Shown here one piece after another: positions 1-8,200 of a stretch of DNA of 64,000 bases. Under the pieces are notes generated by a model that had not been told where the DNA came from, did not search any database, and was given only the letters and a program-made list of their open reading frames with translations. Source of the DNA: Desulfobaccales bacterium (GTDB lineage: Bacteria; Desulfobacterota; Desulfobaccia; Desulfobaccales; 0-14-0-80-60-11); assembly GCA_037481655.1 (NCBI GenBank), contig JBBFLF010000013.1:1-64000 (forward strand), read 5' to 3'. Within the stretch, counting starts at the first letter, position 1; each line of letters starts with the position of its first letter. The position numbers and the translations under genes are program-made.

Positions 1-75
1 CCCTACCCTTTATAAGGGATTGGGGGAGGGGCGGGGGAGGGGGTAAGGGCCTGTGGCCCTTAGCCCCCTCCCCCG
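1..75. repeat. GC-rich hairpin repeat, copy 1 (divergent)
   Basis: Long near-perfect hairpin just beyond the 3' end of pheA. The arms read GGGGGAGGGGG-TAAGGGCC and GGCCCTTA-G-CCCCCTCCCCC around a TGT loop, with one extra base in the 3' arm. The layout matches the hairpins at 3318, 3581, 15711, 27157 and 34313, but the inner stem differs. It may act as a transcript end for the minus-strand aromatic operon; there is no U-run, so that role is inference. Confidence 0.6.
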
Positions 76-96
76 ATCCTTTTCCGGTTCCCTTGC

Positions 97-1188
97 TCAA
101 CTCAGCCGCTCCATGCCGGGGGCTTTGGGGAAGGAGCCCAGGAGTTTGAACCAGGCGCTCAGGTGGCGGATTTCCTCCAGGGCCTGGCCCACGTGGGGGT
201 CGGCCTGGTGGCCGTCCAGGTCCACGAAGAAGAGGTAGCGCCAGGCTTCGGTCTTCATGGGGCGGGAGACGATGCGGCTCATGTTGATTTCCCGTTCCGC
301 CAGGGGGCGTAGGGTATGGTATAGGGCGCCGGGTACGTCGTCCACCGCGAAGATGATGGAAGTCTTGTCGGAGCCGGTGGGGCCCGGCGCGTCGGGGCCG
401 ATGACGAAGAAGTGGGTGACGTTGCCGGGGTGGTCTTCGATGCGTTTCTCGATGACCCGAAGGTCGTAGAGGGGTGCTGCAAAGGCGCTGGCGATGGCTG
501 CCGAGTTGGGATTTTTGGCGGCTTTCTGGGCCGCGGCGCCGGTGGAGGCCACTTCCAGCACCGGGATGTCCGGTAAATGCGTGGCCAGCCAGCGGCGGCA
601 TTGGGCGAGGGCCTGGGGGTGGCTGTAGATCACCTCCACATCCGAAATCTGGCCGGAGCGGGAGAGGAGATCGTGGCTGATCTCCAGGTAAATCTCACCG
701 CAGATGCGCAGGGAGTTTTCGGCAAAGAGGTCCAGGGTTTCGTTCACCACGCCTTCGGTGGAGTTCTCGATGGGCACCACGCCGTAGTGGTATTTCTCCT
801 TGCTCACCTCGCTGAAGACTTCCCGGATGGTGGCCATAGGCCGGTAGCGGGTGGCGTGGCCGAATTTCTTCAGGGCCGCCAGGTGGGAGAAGGTGGCCTC
901 CGGCCCCAGGAAAGCCACGGACAGGGGCGCCTGGATCTCCCGGGCGGCGGAGATGATCTCCCGGAAGATGTTGCGCAAGGCCGCAGAAGTGAGCGGCCCC
1001 GGGTTTTTGTGCAGCAGGTGGGCCAGCACTTCCTCTTCCCGGCGGAAATCCAGGGTGCGCTGGCCCTCCCGGTTCTTGATCAGCCCGATCTCCTGGGCCA
1101 GGGCCTGGCGGCGGTTGAGGAGCGCCAGCAGCTCCTCGTCCACCTGGTCGATGGCGGCTCGCAGCCGTTCTTTGTCCGTCATGGTCAT
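97..1188 (-). CDS. pheA: Bifunctional chorismate mutase / prephenate dehydratase
   Basis: P-protein of phenylalanine synthesis: chorismate to prephenate to phenylpyruvate, in the cytoplasm. At 363 aa it has the usual full length. Residues 1 to about 85 form an AroQ-type chorismate mutase helical domain (R-x-x-ID-x-x-D pattern near the start). About 90-265 is prephenate dehydratase, with the GPEATFSHLAA motif, IENSTEGVV and the GNVTHFFVIG catalytic segment (THF for the usual TRF). About 275-350 is the ACT domain for Phe feedback, with VPGALYHTL and a VSRP segment. The start overlaps the stop of the upstream aroB' by 4 nt, so the two are translationally coupled. It is the last gene of the operon controlled by the attenuator at 3051-3254. 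Confidence 0.95.
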   Translation of the reverse strand: MTMTDKERLRAAIDQVDEELLALLNRRQALAQEIGLIKNREGQRTLDFRREEEVLAHLLHKNPGPLTSAALRNIFREIISAAREIQAPLSVAFLGPEATFSHLAALKKFGHATRYRPMATIREVFSEVSKEKYHYGVVPIENSTEGVVNETLDLFAENSLRICGEIYLEISHDLLSRSGQISDVEVIYSHPQALAQCRRWLATHLPDIPVLEVASTGAAAQKAAKNPNSAAIASAFAAPLYDLRVIEKRIEDHPGNVTHFFVIGPDAPGPTGSDKTSIIFAVDDVPGALYHTLRPLAEREINMSRIVSRPMKTEAWRYLFFVDLDGHQADPHVGQALEEIRHLSAWFKLLGSFPKAPGMERLS

Positions 1189-2177
1189 TTCTCGGTGATG
1201 GTTTCCGTGACTTTATGGCCGAAATGGCGCCCGGCTTCCTCCAGGGCGGCCAGCACCTCCTCCCCGGGCTTTAAGGCCACGATGGAGACGGCCTCGCCCC
1301 CAGGCCGGGTGAGGCGGATGGTCTCAGCGTTCTGCAGGATGGTGCTGAACTCCTTCCCGTCGGCTTCGGCGGTCACCAGCATCAGGGGTCGGCTCTCCAC
1401 CTTCACCCGGCCCACCACCGCCGGCCGGGTGCTGCCGTCGTGGCGCACCACCAGGACCTCATCCCCCGCTTTCAGCTCCCCCAGATAGCGGGTCTTGCCG
1501 CCGGTGACCCGGATGTAGGCGTGTACCGGTCCGGCGTTCACCCGGAAGGGTCGGGGCGCCACGTAGGGGTTTTCCAGGGACTCGGCGTGCACCAGAAACA
1601 GCCCCCCGGAAGAGTTGCCCACCAGCATGCCTTCCCCCAACCCCAGGTTGGAGCAGGTGTCCACGCACACCCGGTCCCCCATCCCCAAGGGTTTGAGGCC
1701 GGTGATGCGGGCCACCGTCAGGGCCACTGGCGGGGAGGCCTCTTTCACCAGACGGGCCACCGCCTTGATGACGGAGGGGTCCCGGCTTGCTACCACCACG
1801 CCGTCCACGCCCTTCTCCAGCACCCCCAGAGCGGTGCGGGCCTCTTCGGGGCTGGCCACCTCCACAAAGATATTGCCGCTTTGGGCCACCAGGTTTTCCA
1901 GGGGGATGATGGTCCAGTCCGGGGTGCGGACAATGACCGGCAGCTCCCGGGCCAGGCGGATGACCTCCGCTTCGTCCTCGGTGGAGGTCACCGTCACTTC
2001 CGCCACCTGCCGCCCCGGCACCAGGTCGCCGTCTTCGGCCACCACTGTGATGAGGCCCAGGGCTTTGACCTCCGCAGCTTTCCCTGGCGGCACCCACACC
2101 GCGTCGGCGCCGGACTCCAGGGCGGTGGTCACCAGTTTCTTGTCCCAGGGGTCGATCTTCACCCACAGCTTTTTCAT
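1185..2177 (-). CDS. aroB': 3-dehydroquinate synthase II (archaeal type)
   Basis: 330-aa protein of the dehydroquinate synthase II family. It oxidatively deaminates and cyclises 2-amino-3,7-dideoxy-D-threo-hept-6-ulosonate to 3-dehydroquinate with NAD+, the second step of the non-canonical aromatic pathway first described in methanogens. Family features are the KIDPWDKKLVTTALE start, the DRVCVDTCSNLGLGEGMLVG stretch and the HAYIRVTGGKTRYLGEL stretch near the C-terminus. It lies 12 nt after aroA' and overlaps pheA by 4 nt. The pairing with aroA' makes the assignment secure; no canonical AroB or DAHP synthase is in the window. Confidence 0.93.
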   Translation of the reverse strand: MKKLWVKIDPWDKKLVTTALESGADAVWVPPGKAAEVKALGLITVVAEDGDLVPGRQVAEVTVTSTEDEAEVIRLARELPVIVRTPDWTIIPLENLVAQSGNIFVEVASPEEARTALGVLEKGVDGVVVASRDPSVIKAVARLVKEASPPVALTVARITGLKPLGMGDRVCVDTCSNLGLGEGMLVGNSSGGLFLVHAESLENPYVAPRPFRVNAGPVHAYIRVTGGKTRYLGELKAGDEVLVVRHDGSTRPAVVGRVKVESRPLMLVTAEADGKEFSTILQNAETIRLTRPGGEAVSIVALKPGEEVLAALEEAGRHFGHKVTETITEK

Positions 2178-2189
2178 GGGTTCTCTGCC

Positions 2190-3011
2190 TCAACTGGCCG
2201 CCCGGCGGCCCACTTCCACGGCGCTCAGGAAACCCAAGGCCTCATCCACGCTGGCGTTTTCATGCACGATGAGGCTGATGGCTCCCACCATGCGGGCCGG
2301 ATCCCGGTGCTGGAAGATGTTGCGGCCGATGGAGACTCCGGCCCCGCCGGCCTCGATGGAATCCTTCACCATCTCCAGGATCTCCCGGTCCGAGTTCATC
2401 TTGGGGCCGCCGGCGATGACCACCGGCACGGGGCAGCCCCGCACCACCTCCCGGAAGGACTCCACCGAGCCGGTATATGAGACCTTGATGATGTCGGCGC
2501 CCAGCTCCGCCCCCAGCCGGGCCACGTGCTTGATGACCGCGGCATCGTATTCGTTCTTGATCTTTTCCCCCCGGGGGTACATCATGGCCAGGACCGGCAT
2601 GCCCCAATCCCGGGCGTGGCGGCAGACCAGCCCCAGGTCGCTCAGCATCTCCTTTTCCGAGCCGTTGCCGATGTTGACGTGGATGCTCACCGCGTCCGCG
2701 CCCAGCTTGATGGCCTCCTCCACGGTGCACACCAGGGTCTTGGCGTTGGGGAAGGGTGAGAGCACTGTGGAGCCCGAGAGATGAATGATGAGCCCCACAT
2801 CCTTGCCCCGGCGGCGATGGCCGCCCTCCACCAGGCCCTTGTGAATGACGATGGCGTTGGCGCCTCCGGAGGCCACCGCATTGACGGTGGTCTTCATGTC
2901 GATGAGGCCCTCGATGGGTCCCACCGTCACCCCGTGGTCCATGGGGACGATGACGGTGCGTCCCGTCTCCCGGTTCATAATGCGTTCCATGCGGATGAGT
3001 TTGCCGATCAC
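2190..3011 (-). CDS. aroA': 2-amino-3,7-dideoxy-D-threo-hept-6-ulosonate synthase (ADH synthase)
   Basis: 273-aa class I aldolase-family enzyme (DeoC/FbaB-like TIM barrel). It joins a deoxy-ketohexose phosphate-derived unit with aspartate semialdehyde to start the archaeal-type route to dehydroquinate. Visible motifs: [15 protein letters not shown] near residue 25, [15 protein letters not shown], the Schiff-base lysine region [10 protein letters not shown], and [10 protein letters not shown]. First gene of the aroA'-aroB'-pheA operon. The ATG at 3011 follows a GGGAGGAGGCGACGTG ribosome binding region; a GTG just upstream is an alternative. About 190 nt of leader RNA with an attenuator precede it. 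Confidence 0.93.
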   Translation of the reverse strand: MIGKLIRMERIMNRETGRTVIVPMDHGVTVGPIEGLIDMKTTVNAVASGGANAIVIHKGLVEGGHRRRGKDVGLIIHLSGSTVLSPFPNAKTLVCTVEEAIKLGADAVSIHVNIGNGSEKEMLSDLGLVCRHARDWGMPVLAMMYPRGEKIKNEYDAAVIKHVARLGAELGADIIKVSYTGSVESFREVVRGCPVPVVIAGGPKMNSDREILEMVKDSIEAGGAGVSIGRNIFQHRDPARMVGAISLIVHENASVDEALGFLSAVEVGRRAAS

Positions 3012-3050
3012 GTCGCCTCCTCCCGCCGGGGCACCGGGGGCCGGCCCAAC

Positions 3051-3088
3051 AAAAAAGCCGTGGCCCCCTCTGGTGCGCCACGGCTTTT
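3051..3088 (-). terminator. Attenuator terminator of the aromatic operon
   Basis: On the minus strand a perfect 12-bp stem (AAAAGCCGTGGC pairing with GCCACGGCTTTT, 12-nt loop) runs into a six-T stretch, 40 nt before aroA'. The loop side of the 5' arm (3072-3079, GGCGCACC) can instead pair over 8 bp with 3132-3139 (GGTGCGCC), inside the end of the leader ORF. That alternative pairing breaks the terminator, so an antiterminator is available. Confidence 0.88.
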
Positions 3089-3110
3089 AAAAGTTTGCTG
3101 GTTTGTGCTG

Positions 3111-3200
3111 TTAAGGACTTTTAAAAGTCGAGGCGCACCTGTAGCCCCAAAAATAATAGTAGCTAAAATAAAAGCCACGGAGCTGGAGCCCAAGGTGCAT
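3111..3200 (-). CDS. Aromatic-rich leader peptide (attenuation)
   Basis: 29-codon ORF starting ATG at 3200 and stopping TAA at 3111-3113. Residues 10-20 read FYFSYYYFWGY: three Phe, five Tyr and one Trp in eleven codons, exactly what a ribosome-stalling leader for an aromatic operon needs. A GAGGAA ribosome binding site lies at 3209-3214. The predicted transcript 5' end AAGTCGAGG (3211-3219) is complementary over 9 nt to 3125-3133 at the end of this ORF, so the leader's own ribosome site can also be sequestered. Stalling at the Tyr/Phe codons (3141-3173) would leave 3132-3139 free to form the antiterminator. Expressed from the promoter at 3225-3254. Confidence 0.88.
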   Translation of the reverse strand: MHLGLQLRGFYFSYYYFWGYRCASTFKSP

Positions 3201-3224
3201 GTGAATTTTTCCTCGACTTGATTC

Positions 3225-3254
3225 ATGCTAAATTTTTTGCGCCGGGGCTGTCAA
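3225..3254 (-). promoter_or_regulatory. Sigma-70 promoter of the aromatic operon
   Basis: Minus-strand TTGACA (3249-3254), 18-nt spacer, TAGCAT (3225-3230). The predicted start near 3218 leaves a short 5' end before the leader peptide ribosome site. An in-frame ATG within the -10 element cannot be used from this promoter. Confidence 0.75.
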
Positions 3255-3317
3255 GCTTTTTTTGTGTGTCTGAAGGGATGGGCAGGGGAAATGGGCTTCA
3301 CGCTCTCCACTCAGACA

Positions 3318-3396
3318 CCCCACCCCCTATAAAGGGTTGGGGGAGAGGGTCCGGGAGAGGGGGCAGGGGCCAGTGGTCCCTGGCCCCCTCTCCCGG
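3318..3396. repeat. GC-rich hairpin repeat, copy 2
   Basis: A short leading hairpin (CCCCCTATAAAGGGTTGGGGG) is followed by a long hairpin at 3351-3396 with arms CCGGGAGAGGGGGCAGGG and CCCTGGCCCCCTCTCCCGG; the 3' arm has one bulged C. The core GGGAGAGGGGGCAGGG/CCCTGGCCCCCTCTCCC is shared almost letter for letter with copies at 3581, 15711, 27157 and 34313. Confidence 0.8.
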
Positions 3397-3580
3397 AAAT
3401 TGGCTCATTCAGCCGACTGACTGGGAAAAGCGGCCCCCGGTTTCCCCTTAAAGCGCTTTACCGCTTTATATTTAGTTAAATGCTCCGGCCTGACCCGGTC
3501 AGGCAGGATGCCGGTGTCAGCTGTGTTATTTTGAGAGGAGGGATGGGGCTCCTAGGGCCCCCGTCCTCCCTTTAAATACC

Positions 3581-3657
3581 TCACCCCCATAAGGGGTTTG
3601 GGGGTGAGGGTCTGGGAGAGGGGGCAGGGGCCGGTGGTCCCTGGCCCCCTCTCCCGG
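3581..3657. repeat. GC-rich hairpin repeat, copy 3
   Basis: Same two-part layout as the copy 200 nt upstream: a CACCCCCATAAGGGG lead-in, then the long hairpin at 3613-3657. Copies 2 and 3 form a tandem pair in the divergent gap between the aromatic operon promoter and the glycosyltransferase. The rest of 3255-3711 shows no gene. Confidence 0.8.
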
Positions 3658-3711
3658 CTAATCTTCCTGCGCGGCAGGGGGTGAACTGCCCCCGGCTTGC
3701 CTTCCTCCCAT

Positions 3712-4965
3712 ATGGCGATGACCGGCGGCTTGGCTTACATTCTCCTGTGGTTTCCCGAGCGCACCCAGACCTTCATCCGGGAGGAGGTGGCCACCGTGGC
3801 CGCTAACGCTCTGCCGGTGCGGGTCTATACCCTTTACGGCCCTCAGCGGGGCGCCCCGCCAGCCCCTCCGGTGCCCGTCACCCGGCTGGGGATGACGGCG
3901 GCGGGCACTCTCCTTCGCCATCTGGCCGGTATCCGTCGGGAATGCGGCCCTGACGCCCCAGGCTGCCTCGCCCGGGTGCTTTTCCGGCGCTGGCGCAGTC
4001 TGGAGACTGCCGGCGAAGCCCTGTGGGCGGTGCTGGCAGGGGTGTATCTGGCCAAGCGCATTCAGGCGGAGGGAGTCGCTCATATCCACGCGCCTTGGGC
4101 CGACGGGCCGGCCACCGCCGCCTGGGTGGCCTCGGAGCTCAGCGGCATCCCTTTCAGCTTTGCCGCCCACGCCCAGGATATCTTCCCGCCGGACGGGGCC
4201 CTGACAGAAAAACTGCAGGCCGCGGCCTGGGTGCGCACCGTCTCCCGGTTCAACCGGGACTATCTGGCGGGCCTCTGCCCCCCTACGGCAAAGAAAATCC
4301 TGAACATTCCCGTGGGGGTGCCCCTGCCGGCCCTGGACCCGACGCCCCCAAAACGCGCCCCCGGGCCTTTCCGGCTGCTCTCCGTGGGGCGCCTGGTGGA
4401 CAAAAAGGGCTACCCGGTACTCCTGGCAGCCTGTCGCCTCCTCGAGGAGCAGGGCCTGGCCGTGCGCCTGACCCTGGCCGGGGACGGCCCCCGGCGCCGG
4501 GCCCTGGAAAGGCAGGCCCATGCCCTGGGCCTGCAGGTGACCTTCCTGGGGCATGTGCCCCACCGCGAGGTGCCCCGCCTGTACCGGGAGGCGGACCTCT
4601 TTATCCTCCCCTGCCGGGTGGACTCCCGGGGGGACCGGGACGCCACCCCCACCGTGCTCAAAGAGGCCCTGGCCCTGGAGGTCCCGGTGGTGAGCACGTC
4701 GGTTTCCGGCGTTCCGGAGCTGGTTATTCCCGGCGAGACGGGCTGGCTGGTGCCGCCGGAAGATCCCGCGGCGCTGGCCGCGGCCATCCGGGAGGCCCTG
4801 GCCGACCCCGCCGAGGCCCGCCGCCGGGCCAAAGCCGGCCGGGAGCTGGTGGCCCGGGAGTTCAATGCCCGGGTGAATTACGCCCGTCTGGCGGCCTGCT
4901 TCCGGGCCAGCCTGGCCGGTCTGAACCCCGGGGAGAACTCCAACTGGCAGGAGGAGGCGAGGTGA
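3712..4965 (+). CDS. Family 4 (GT-B) glycosyltransferase
   Basis: Retaining GT-B glycosyltransferase of about 417 aa, likely making an exopolysaccharide or lipid-linked glycan at the inner face of the membrane. The N-terminus WFPERTQTFIREEV matches the W-x-P-x-x-x-TFI-x-x-E start of WcaL-like enzymes. The C-terminal half has SVGRLVDKKGYPVLL, LAGDGPRRRALE, and the E-x7-E region near TPTVLKEALALEVPVVST, followed by GETGWLVPPEDP. The start is uncertain: ATG 3712 is used here, while TTG 3697 and ATG 3718 are possible, and no strong ribosome site is visible. Next comes a family 2 transferase 65 nt downstream. Donor and acceptor cannot be told from sequence. Confidence 0.85.
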   Translation: MAMTGGLAYILLWFPERTQTFIREEVATVAANALPVRVYTLYGPQRGAPPAPPVPVTRLGMTAAGTLLRHLAGIRRECGPDAPGCLARVLFRRWRSLETAGEALWAVLAGVYLAKRIQAEGVAHIHAPWADGPATAAWVASELSGIPFSFAAHAQDIFPPDGALTEKLQAAAWVRTVSRFNRDYLAGLCPPTAKKILNIPVGVPLPALDPTPPKRAPGPFRLLSVGRLVDKKGYPVLLAACRLLEEQGLAVRLTLAGDGPRRRALERQAHALGLQVTFLGHVPHREVPRLYREADLFILPCRVDSRGDRDATPTVLKEALALEVPVVSTSVSGVPELVIPGETGWLVPPEDPAALAAAIREALADPAEARRRAKAGRELVAREFNARVNYARLAACFRASLAGLNPGENSNWQEEAR

Positions 4966-5030
4966 ATCAGCCAAGGGAAGTGGCATCCCTGGGCCAGAAA
5001 TCTCTGGGGTCTCAGTGACAGGAACCTGAT

Positions 5031-6257
5031 ATGGTATGGGCCTGCGCGGCGGCCATGCTCCTCACCCTGGGCCCCCTGGCGGCCCTCATCCTTCTAGGCG
5101 CCGGTCGCCTGGCCCGGAGTCTTGGGGAACCCCCGCCCCCTAGCGCCCCCTGGCCCCGCCTGAGCCTCATTGTGCCGGTGGCGGGCCCCCCCGAGGGCCT
5201 GGCCGCCGAGCTCACCACTCTCCTCACCCAGGATTACCCCGACTACGAGGTCCTGGTCGTCACCGCCCGCCTCGACGAGCCTGGGGTGCCACTGATCCAG
5301 GAGTTGATGCGGCGTTTTCGGCATCTGCGCCATGTGGTGAGCGGCCCAGCCCGGAGCTGCGGCCAGAAAAACCATAACCTCCTGGCCGGGCTCGGGCTTG
5401 CCGATCCCCGCTCCCCGGTGATTGCCTTCTGCGACCGGGGGCGCCTGGCCCCTCCGGATTTCCTGCGCCATCTGGTGGCCCCTCTTCTTGCAGGCGCCCA
5501 GGTGGCCAGCGGCTATCATCGCCTCCACCCCGACAAGCCCTGCCTCGCCGCTCTGGCCCGGGCCGCGGTGGTCCTGATGCTCCGCCTCACCCGGGAATTC
5601 CCCGTCCTGATGCAGCCCTGGGGCGGCGCCACCGCCCTGCGAGGGGAGCTTTTCACCAGCCTGGGCATCCCGGCCCTGTGGGCCAGGACCGTGGTGGACG
5701 ACGTCTCCCTGGCCGCCCGGCTGAAGAAGTGCCGGGTGCCCGTGGTGTCCGCCCCCGGCGCCCTCCTGACCACCCCCGCGGCGCCTGAAACCTGGGGGCA
5801 GGCGGTGGCCTGGCTCACCCGGCAATGGCTCTATCTGAAATATTACTTCCCCGGCACCTGGCTGGCGGCCGGGCTTCTCGTCCACCTCACCCTGGCCCTC
5901 ACTGCGGCCGTGGGGTTACAGCTCCTGATGACCCCTTTGCTGGGTGTGGGTCTGGAAACCTGCCTGGCCGCCGGCTATGTGGGCGCCCTGAGCCTGCTGT
6001 GCACCCGCCTCCACCGCCTGCTTCAGACTCCGGTTAGGAGAGGCCAGGCCCTGCTCCTCTGGCCGGCCGCGTTGCTTTTGGCCGCCTGGGCGCACCTGGC
6101 CTCCGGTGTCACTCACGTTTTGCGCTGGCAGGGGCTGGCATACCGGATGGGCCTGGGCGGCGAGGTGCGCCAGATATGGCGGACGGACTCATCAGACTCC
6201 CCCGCCGCCGGCAGTGTGCTCGGACTCGGGGGCAAGGAGGGGGCCCGGAAAACCTGA
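5031..6257 (+). CDS. Membrane family 2 glycosyltransferase (ceramide glucosyltransferase-like)
   Basis: 408-aa GT-A transferase with an N-terminal membrane anchor (about residues 2-25) and three or four C-terminal membrane segments (about 275-370), the layout of HpnI/ceramide-glucosyltransferase-like proteins. The catalytic domain starts RLSLIVPVAGPPEGL, with the first aspartates in DYPDYEVLVV. At the usual D-x-D site it reads FCDRGR. An acidic VDDVS motif precedes the QAVAWLTRQW motif that stands for the family Q/R-x-x-R-W signature. It probably transfers a sugar to a lipid. Likely co-transcribed with the upstream GT4. It converges with the response regulator, only 3 nt apart, with no hairpin between. 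Confidence 0.82.
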   Translation: MVWACAAAMLLTLGPLAALILLGAGRLARSLGEPPPPSAPWPRLSLIVPVAGPPEGLAAELTTLLTQDYPDYEVLVVTARLDEPGVPLIQELMRRFRHLRHVVSGPARSCGQKNHNLLAGLGLADPRSPVIAFCDRGRLAPPDFLRHLVAPLLAGAQVASGYHRLHPDKPCLAALARAAVVLMLRLTREFPVLMQPWGGATALRGELFTSLGIPALWARTVVDDVSLAARLKKCRVPVVSAPGALLTTPAAPETWGQAVAWLTRQWLYLKYYFPGTWLAAGLLVHLTLALTAAVGLQLLMTPLLGVGLETCLAAGYVGALSLLCTRLHRLLQTPVRRGQALLLWPAALLLAAWAHLASGVTHVLRWQGLAYRMGLGGEVRQIWRTDSSDSPAAGSVLGLGGKEGARKT

Positions 6258-6260
6258 ACT

Positions 6261-6899
6261 CTACACCTGGTTCTCGATGTATTCCTGGGACAGGGCGTAC
6301 TTCACCAGCTCCGCCATGGTGGAGAAATTCAGCTTTTCCATGATGTTATAGCGATGGCGACGCACGGTGTTGACGCTGATGAACAACAATTCGGCGATCT
6401 CCTGGGCCCGCTTGCCCTCCGCCAACAGTTTGAGGATTTCCCGTTCCCGGGCCGTGAGGATTTCTTTCTTGCCCTCCTCCCGCTGCAGGCTGATGAGCAC
6501 GTCGGTGAGCAAGGGGGAAAGGCACTTTTCGCCCCGGCGCACCGCCTGCAGGGCCCGCACCAGTTCCGAGGCCGGATCCTCCTTCAAAAGAAAGCCGTCG
6601 GCCCCGTCCATCAGGGCCTGACGGACGAATTCCTTTTTTCGGTGCATGGTGAGGATGATCACCTTCACTTCCGGGTGATACCGTTTGATCTCCCGCATGG
6701 CCTCCAGCCCCCGCATGTGGGGCATGGAGATGTCCAGCAAAATGAGGTCCGGCCTGTGGGTCTTGAGGAAGTCCAGCAACTCCAGGCCGTCCCCCACCTC
6801 GCCCATGACGCTGACCCCTTCCACCCGCTCCAGGAGCTTGCGCACCCCGGCCCGGAACATGGTATGATCATCGGCCAGCACTATCTGGTATGGTTTCAT
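6261..6899 (-). CDS. NarL/FixJ-family response regulator
   Basis: 212-aa DNA-binding response regulator. The receiver domain (1 to about 120) has the acidic pair ADDH, phosphoacceptor Asp in LILLDISMP, Thr in IILTMH, and Lys in FLLKEDP. The C-terminal LuxR-type helix-turn-helix (about 145-205) reads LTAREREILKLLAEGK, then ELLFISVNTVRRHRYNIMEKL. It overlaps the upstream histidine kinase by 4 nt (ATGA), so the two are a coupled pair. Target genes are unknown; the SH3 lipoprotein and NTF2-like protein upstream are candidates by position only. Confidence 0.95.
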   Translation of the reverse strand: MKPYQIVLADDHTMFRAGVRKLLERVEGVSVMGEVGDGLELLDFLKTHRPDLILLDISMPHMRGLEAMREIKRYHPEVKVIILTMHRKKEFVRQALMDGADGFLLKEDPASELVRALQAVRRGEKCLSPLLTDVLISLQREEGKKEILTAREREILKLLAEGKRAQEIAELLFISVNTVRRHRYNIMEKLNFSTMAELVKYALSQEYIENQV

Positions 6900-8149
6900 C
6901 CGTGCTCTCCTTCCTGGGGAATGGTGAAAGTAATTCTGGTGCCGTGGCCCGGCCGGCTCCAGAGATGAAAATCCCCCCCGAGGATGCGGACCCGTTCCTC
7001 CATGGCCAGCAATCCCAGGGTGCCTTTGGTGCGGGAGGTCAGGGACTGGTCGAAACCCTGGCCGTCATCCTGGATCTCGAAAACCACCCGGCCATCCTCC
7101 CGGGCGGCGGTCAGGGAGACCCGCCGGGGGTCGGCGTGTTTGCCGATGTTGGTGAGAGCCTCCTGCACCACCCGGTAGATGGCGGTCTGCACCGGCAGAG
7201 GAAAGAGGCCGTCCAGGTCTTCCAGGTCCACGGTCCAGGAGATGTCTTTCTTGAGGGCCCGGAAATCGTCGATCAGGGAAGTAAGGGCGGTGGTCAGTCC
7301 CAGGTCCTCCAGGTCCCCGGGGCTCAAATCCAGATACAGCCGCCGCACCTCGGCAATGGTGGCGGCAATCTCCTGCAGCATTTCCTGGATCTCATTCTTC
7401 ATGGCCTCCAGCTGCGGGGAGAGCTCCGCCTCCAGCGCCTCCAGCCTCAGCTTCAGGGTGAGGAGGCGATGGCCCAGCTCGTCGTGCAGCTCCGCCGCCA
7501 GACGCTTGCGTTCGTTTTCCTGGGCCTTGAGAAGCTGGGCCGCCAGCGTCCGGAGCTTGGCCTCGCTTTCCCGCAGGGCCTCCTCCGCCACCCGTCGGGC
7601 GGTGATGTCGATGCCGATGGCCCCCACCAGGGGGGTGCCGCCGTCGGGGGGCGGGATGGGGAAGCGGGTGAGCAGCCAATAACGGGTCTTCCCGTCCCGC
7701 TCCAGGGTTTCCAGGTGCTGCAGGGATTCCCCCCCTTCCCGCACCTGCCGGTTCAGCTCCCCCTCCCTCCGGGCCAATGCCTCGACCGACCCTGAGGTCT
7801 CACCCGGGGAGGTGCCGAAGATTTTTTCCCAGGTGTCATTGGCATAGAGGATGGTGTCCGCCGCATCCAGGATCACCGCCGCGCCGGGCACATTCTGCAT
7901 GAAGGCGGCAAACCGGGTCTCGCTTTCCCTGAGGCGGGCCTCGGCCTGCTGGCGTTCATCGATCTCCCTCAGGATGCGGGCATAGGAGGACTGGAGCTCG
8001 GCAATCTTGGCCATGGCCTGGCTCTCCAGATCCGCCACCTGCCCTTGGGCCCGCCTGAGCAGCCGCCGGGTGGAGCGGCCGTACCAGTAGGTCAGGACCA
8101 GCAATCCCAGGATGAAAACGCCGTTGACCAGGAAAATGAGAGGTCCCAC
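6896..8149 (-). CDS. NarX-type sensor histidine kinase with PAS domain
   Basis: 417-aa membrane-anchored kinase. One N-terminal membrane helix (about 4-22) is followed by a coiled-coil segment (about 30-75). A PAS domain (about 76-195) carries a PAC-like end (GAIGIDITARRVAEEAL). The HisKA_3 dimerisation domain has its histidine in AAELHDELGHRLLTL. The HATPase_c domain has the N box (VVQEALTNIGKHA) and the G box (FEIQDDGQGF, GTLGLLAMEERV). With no periplasmic domain, it probably senses a cytoplasmic or membrane cue through PAS; no haem- or flavin-binding residues are obvious. Partner of the regulator it overlaps. Confidence 0.93.
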   Translation of the reverse strand: MGPLIFLVNGVFILGLLVLTYWYGRSTRRLLRRAQGQVADLESQAMAKIAELQSSYARILREIDERQQAEARLRESETRFAAFMQNVPGAAVILDAADTILYANDTWEKIFGTSPGETSGSVEALARREGELNRQVREGGESLQHLETLERDGKTRYWLLTRFPIPPPDGGTPLVGAIGIDITARRVAEEALRESEAKLRTLAAQLLKAQENERKRLAAELHDELGHRLLTLKLRLEALEAELSPQLEAMKNEIQEMLQEIAATIAEVRRLYLDLSPGDLEDLGLTTALTSLIDDFRALKKDISWTVDLEDLDGLFPLPVQTAIYRVVQEALTNIGKHADPRRVSLTAAREDGRVVFEIQDDGQGFDQSLTSRTKGTLGLLAMEERVRILGGDFHLWSRPGHGTRITFTIPQEGEHG

Positions 8150-8200
8150 GATGTGTGGCTCACCTCCCCGCCGGCAGGGGCAGGTCCTGGGTCCCGGGCC

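Noticed and set aside
577-1488. 303-codon plus-strand frame across the pheA/aroB' junction
   Set aside because: Antisense to two well-supported genes, with no recognisable motif.
3008-3226. 72-codon minus-strand frame beginning at the -10 of the aromatic promoter
   Set aside because: Its ATG lies inside the -10 element and it runs through the terminator. The 29-codon aromatic leader in another frame has a ribosome site and explains the structure.
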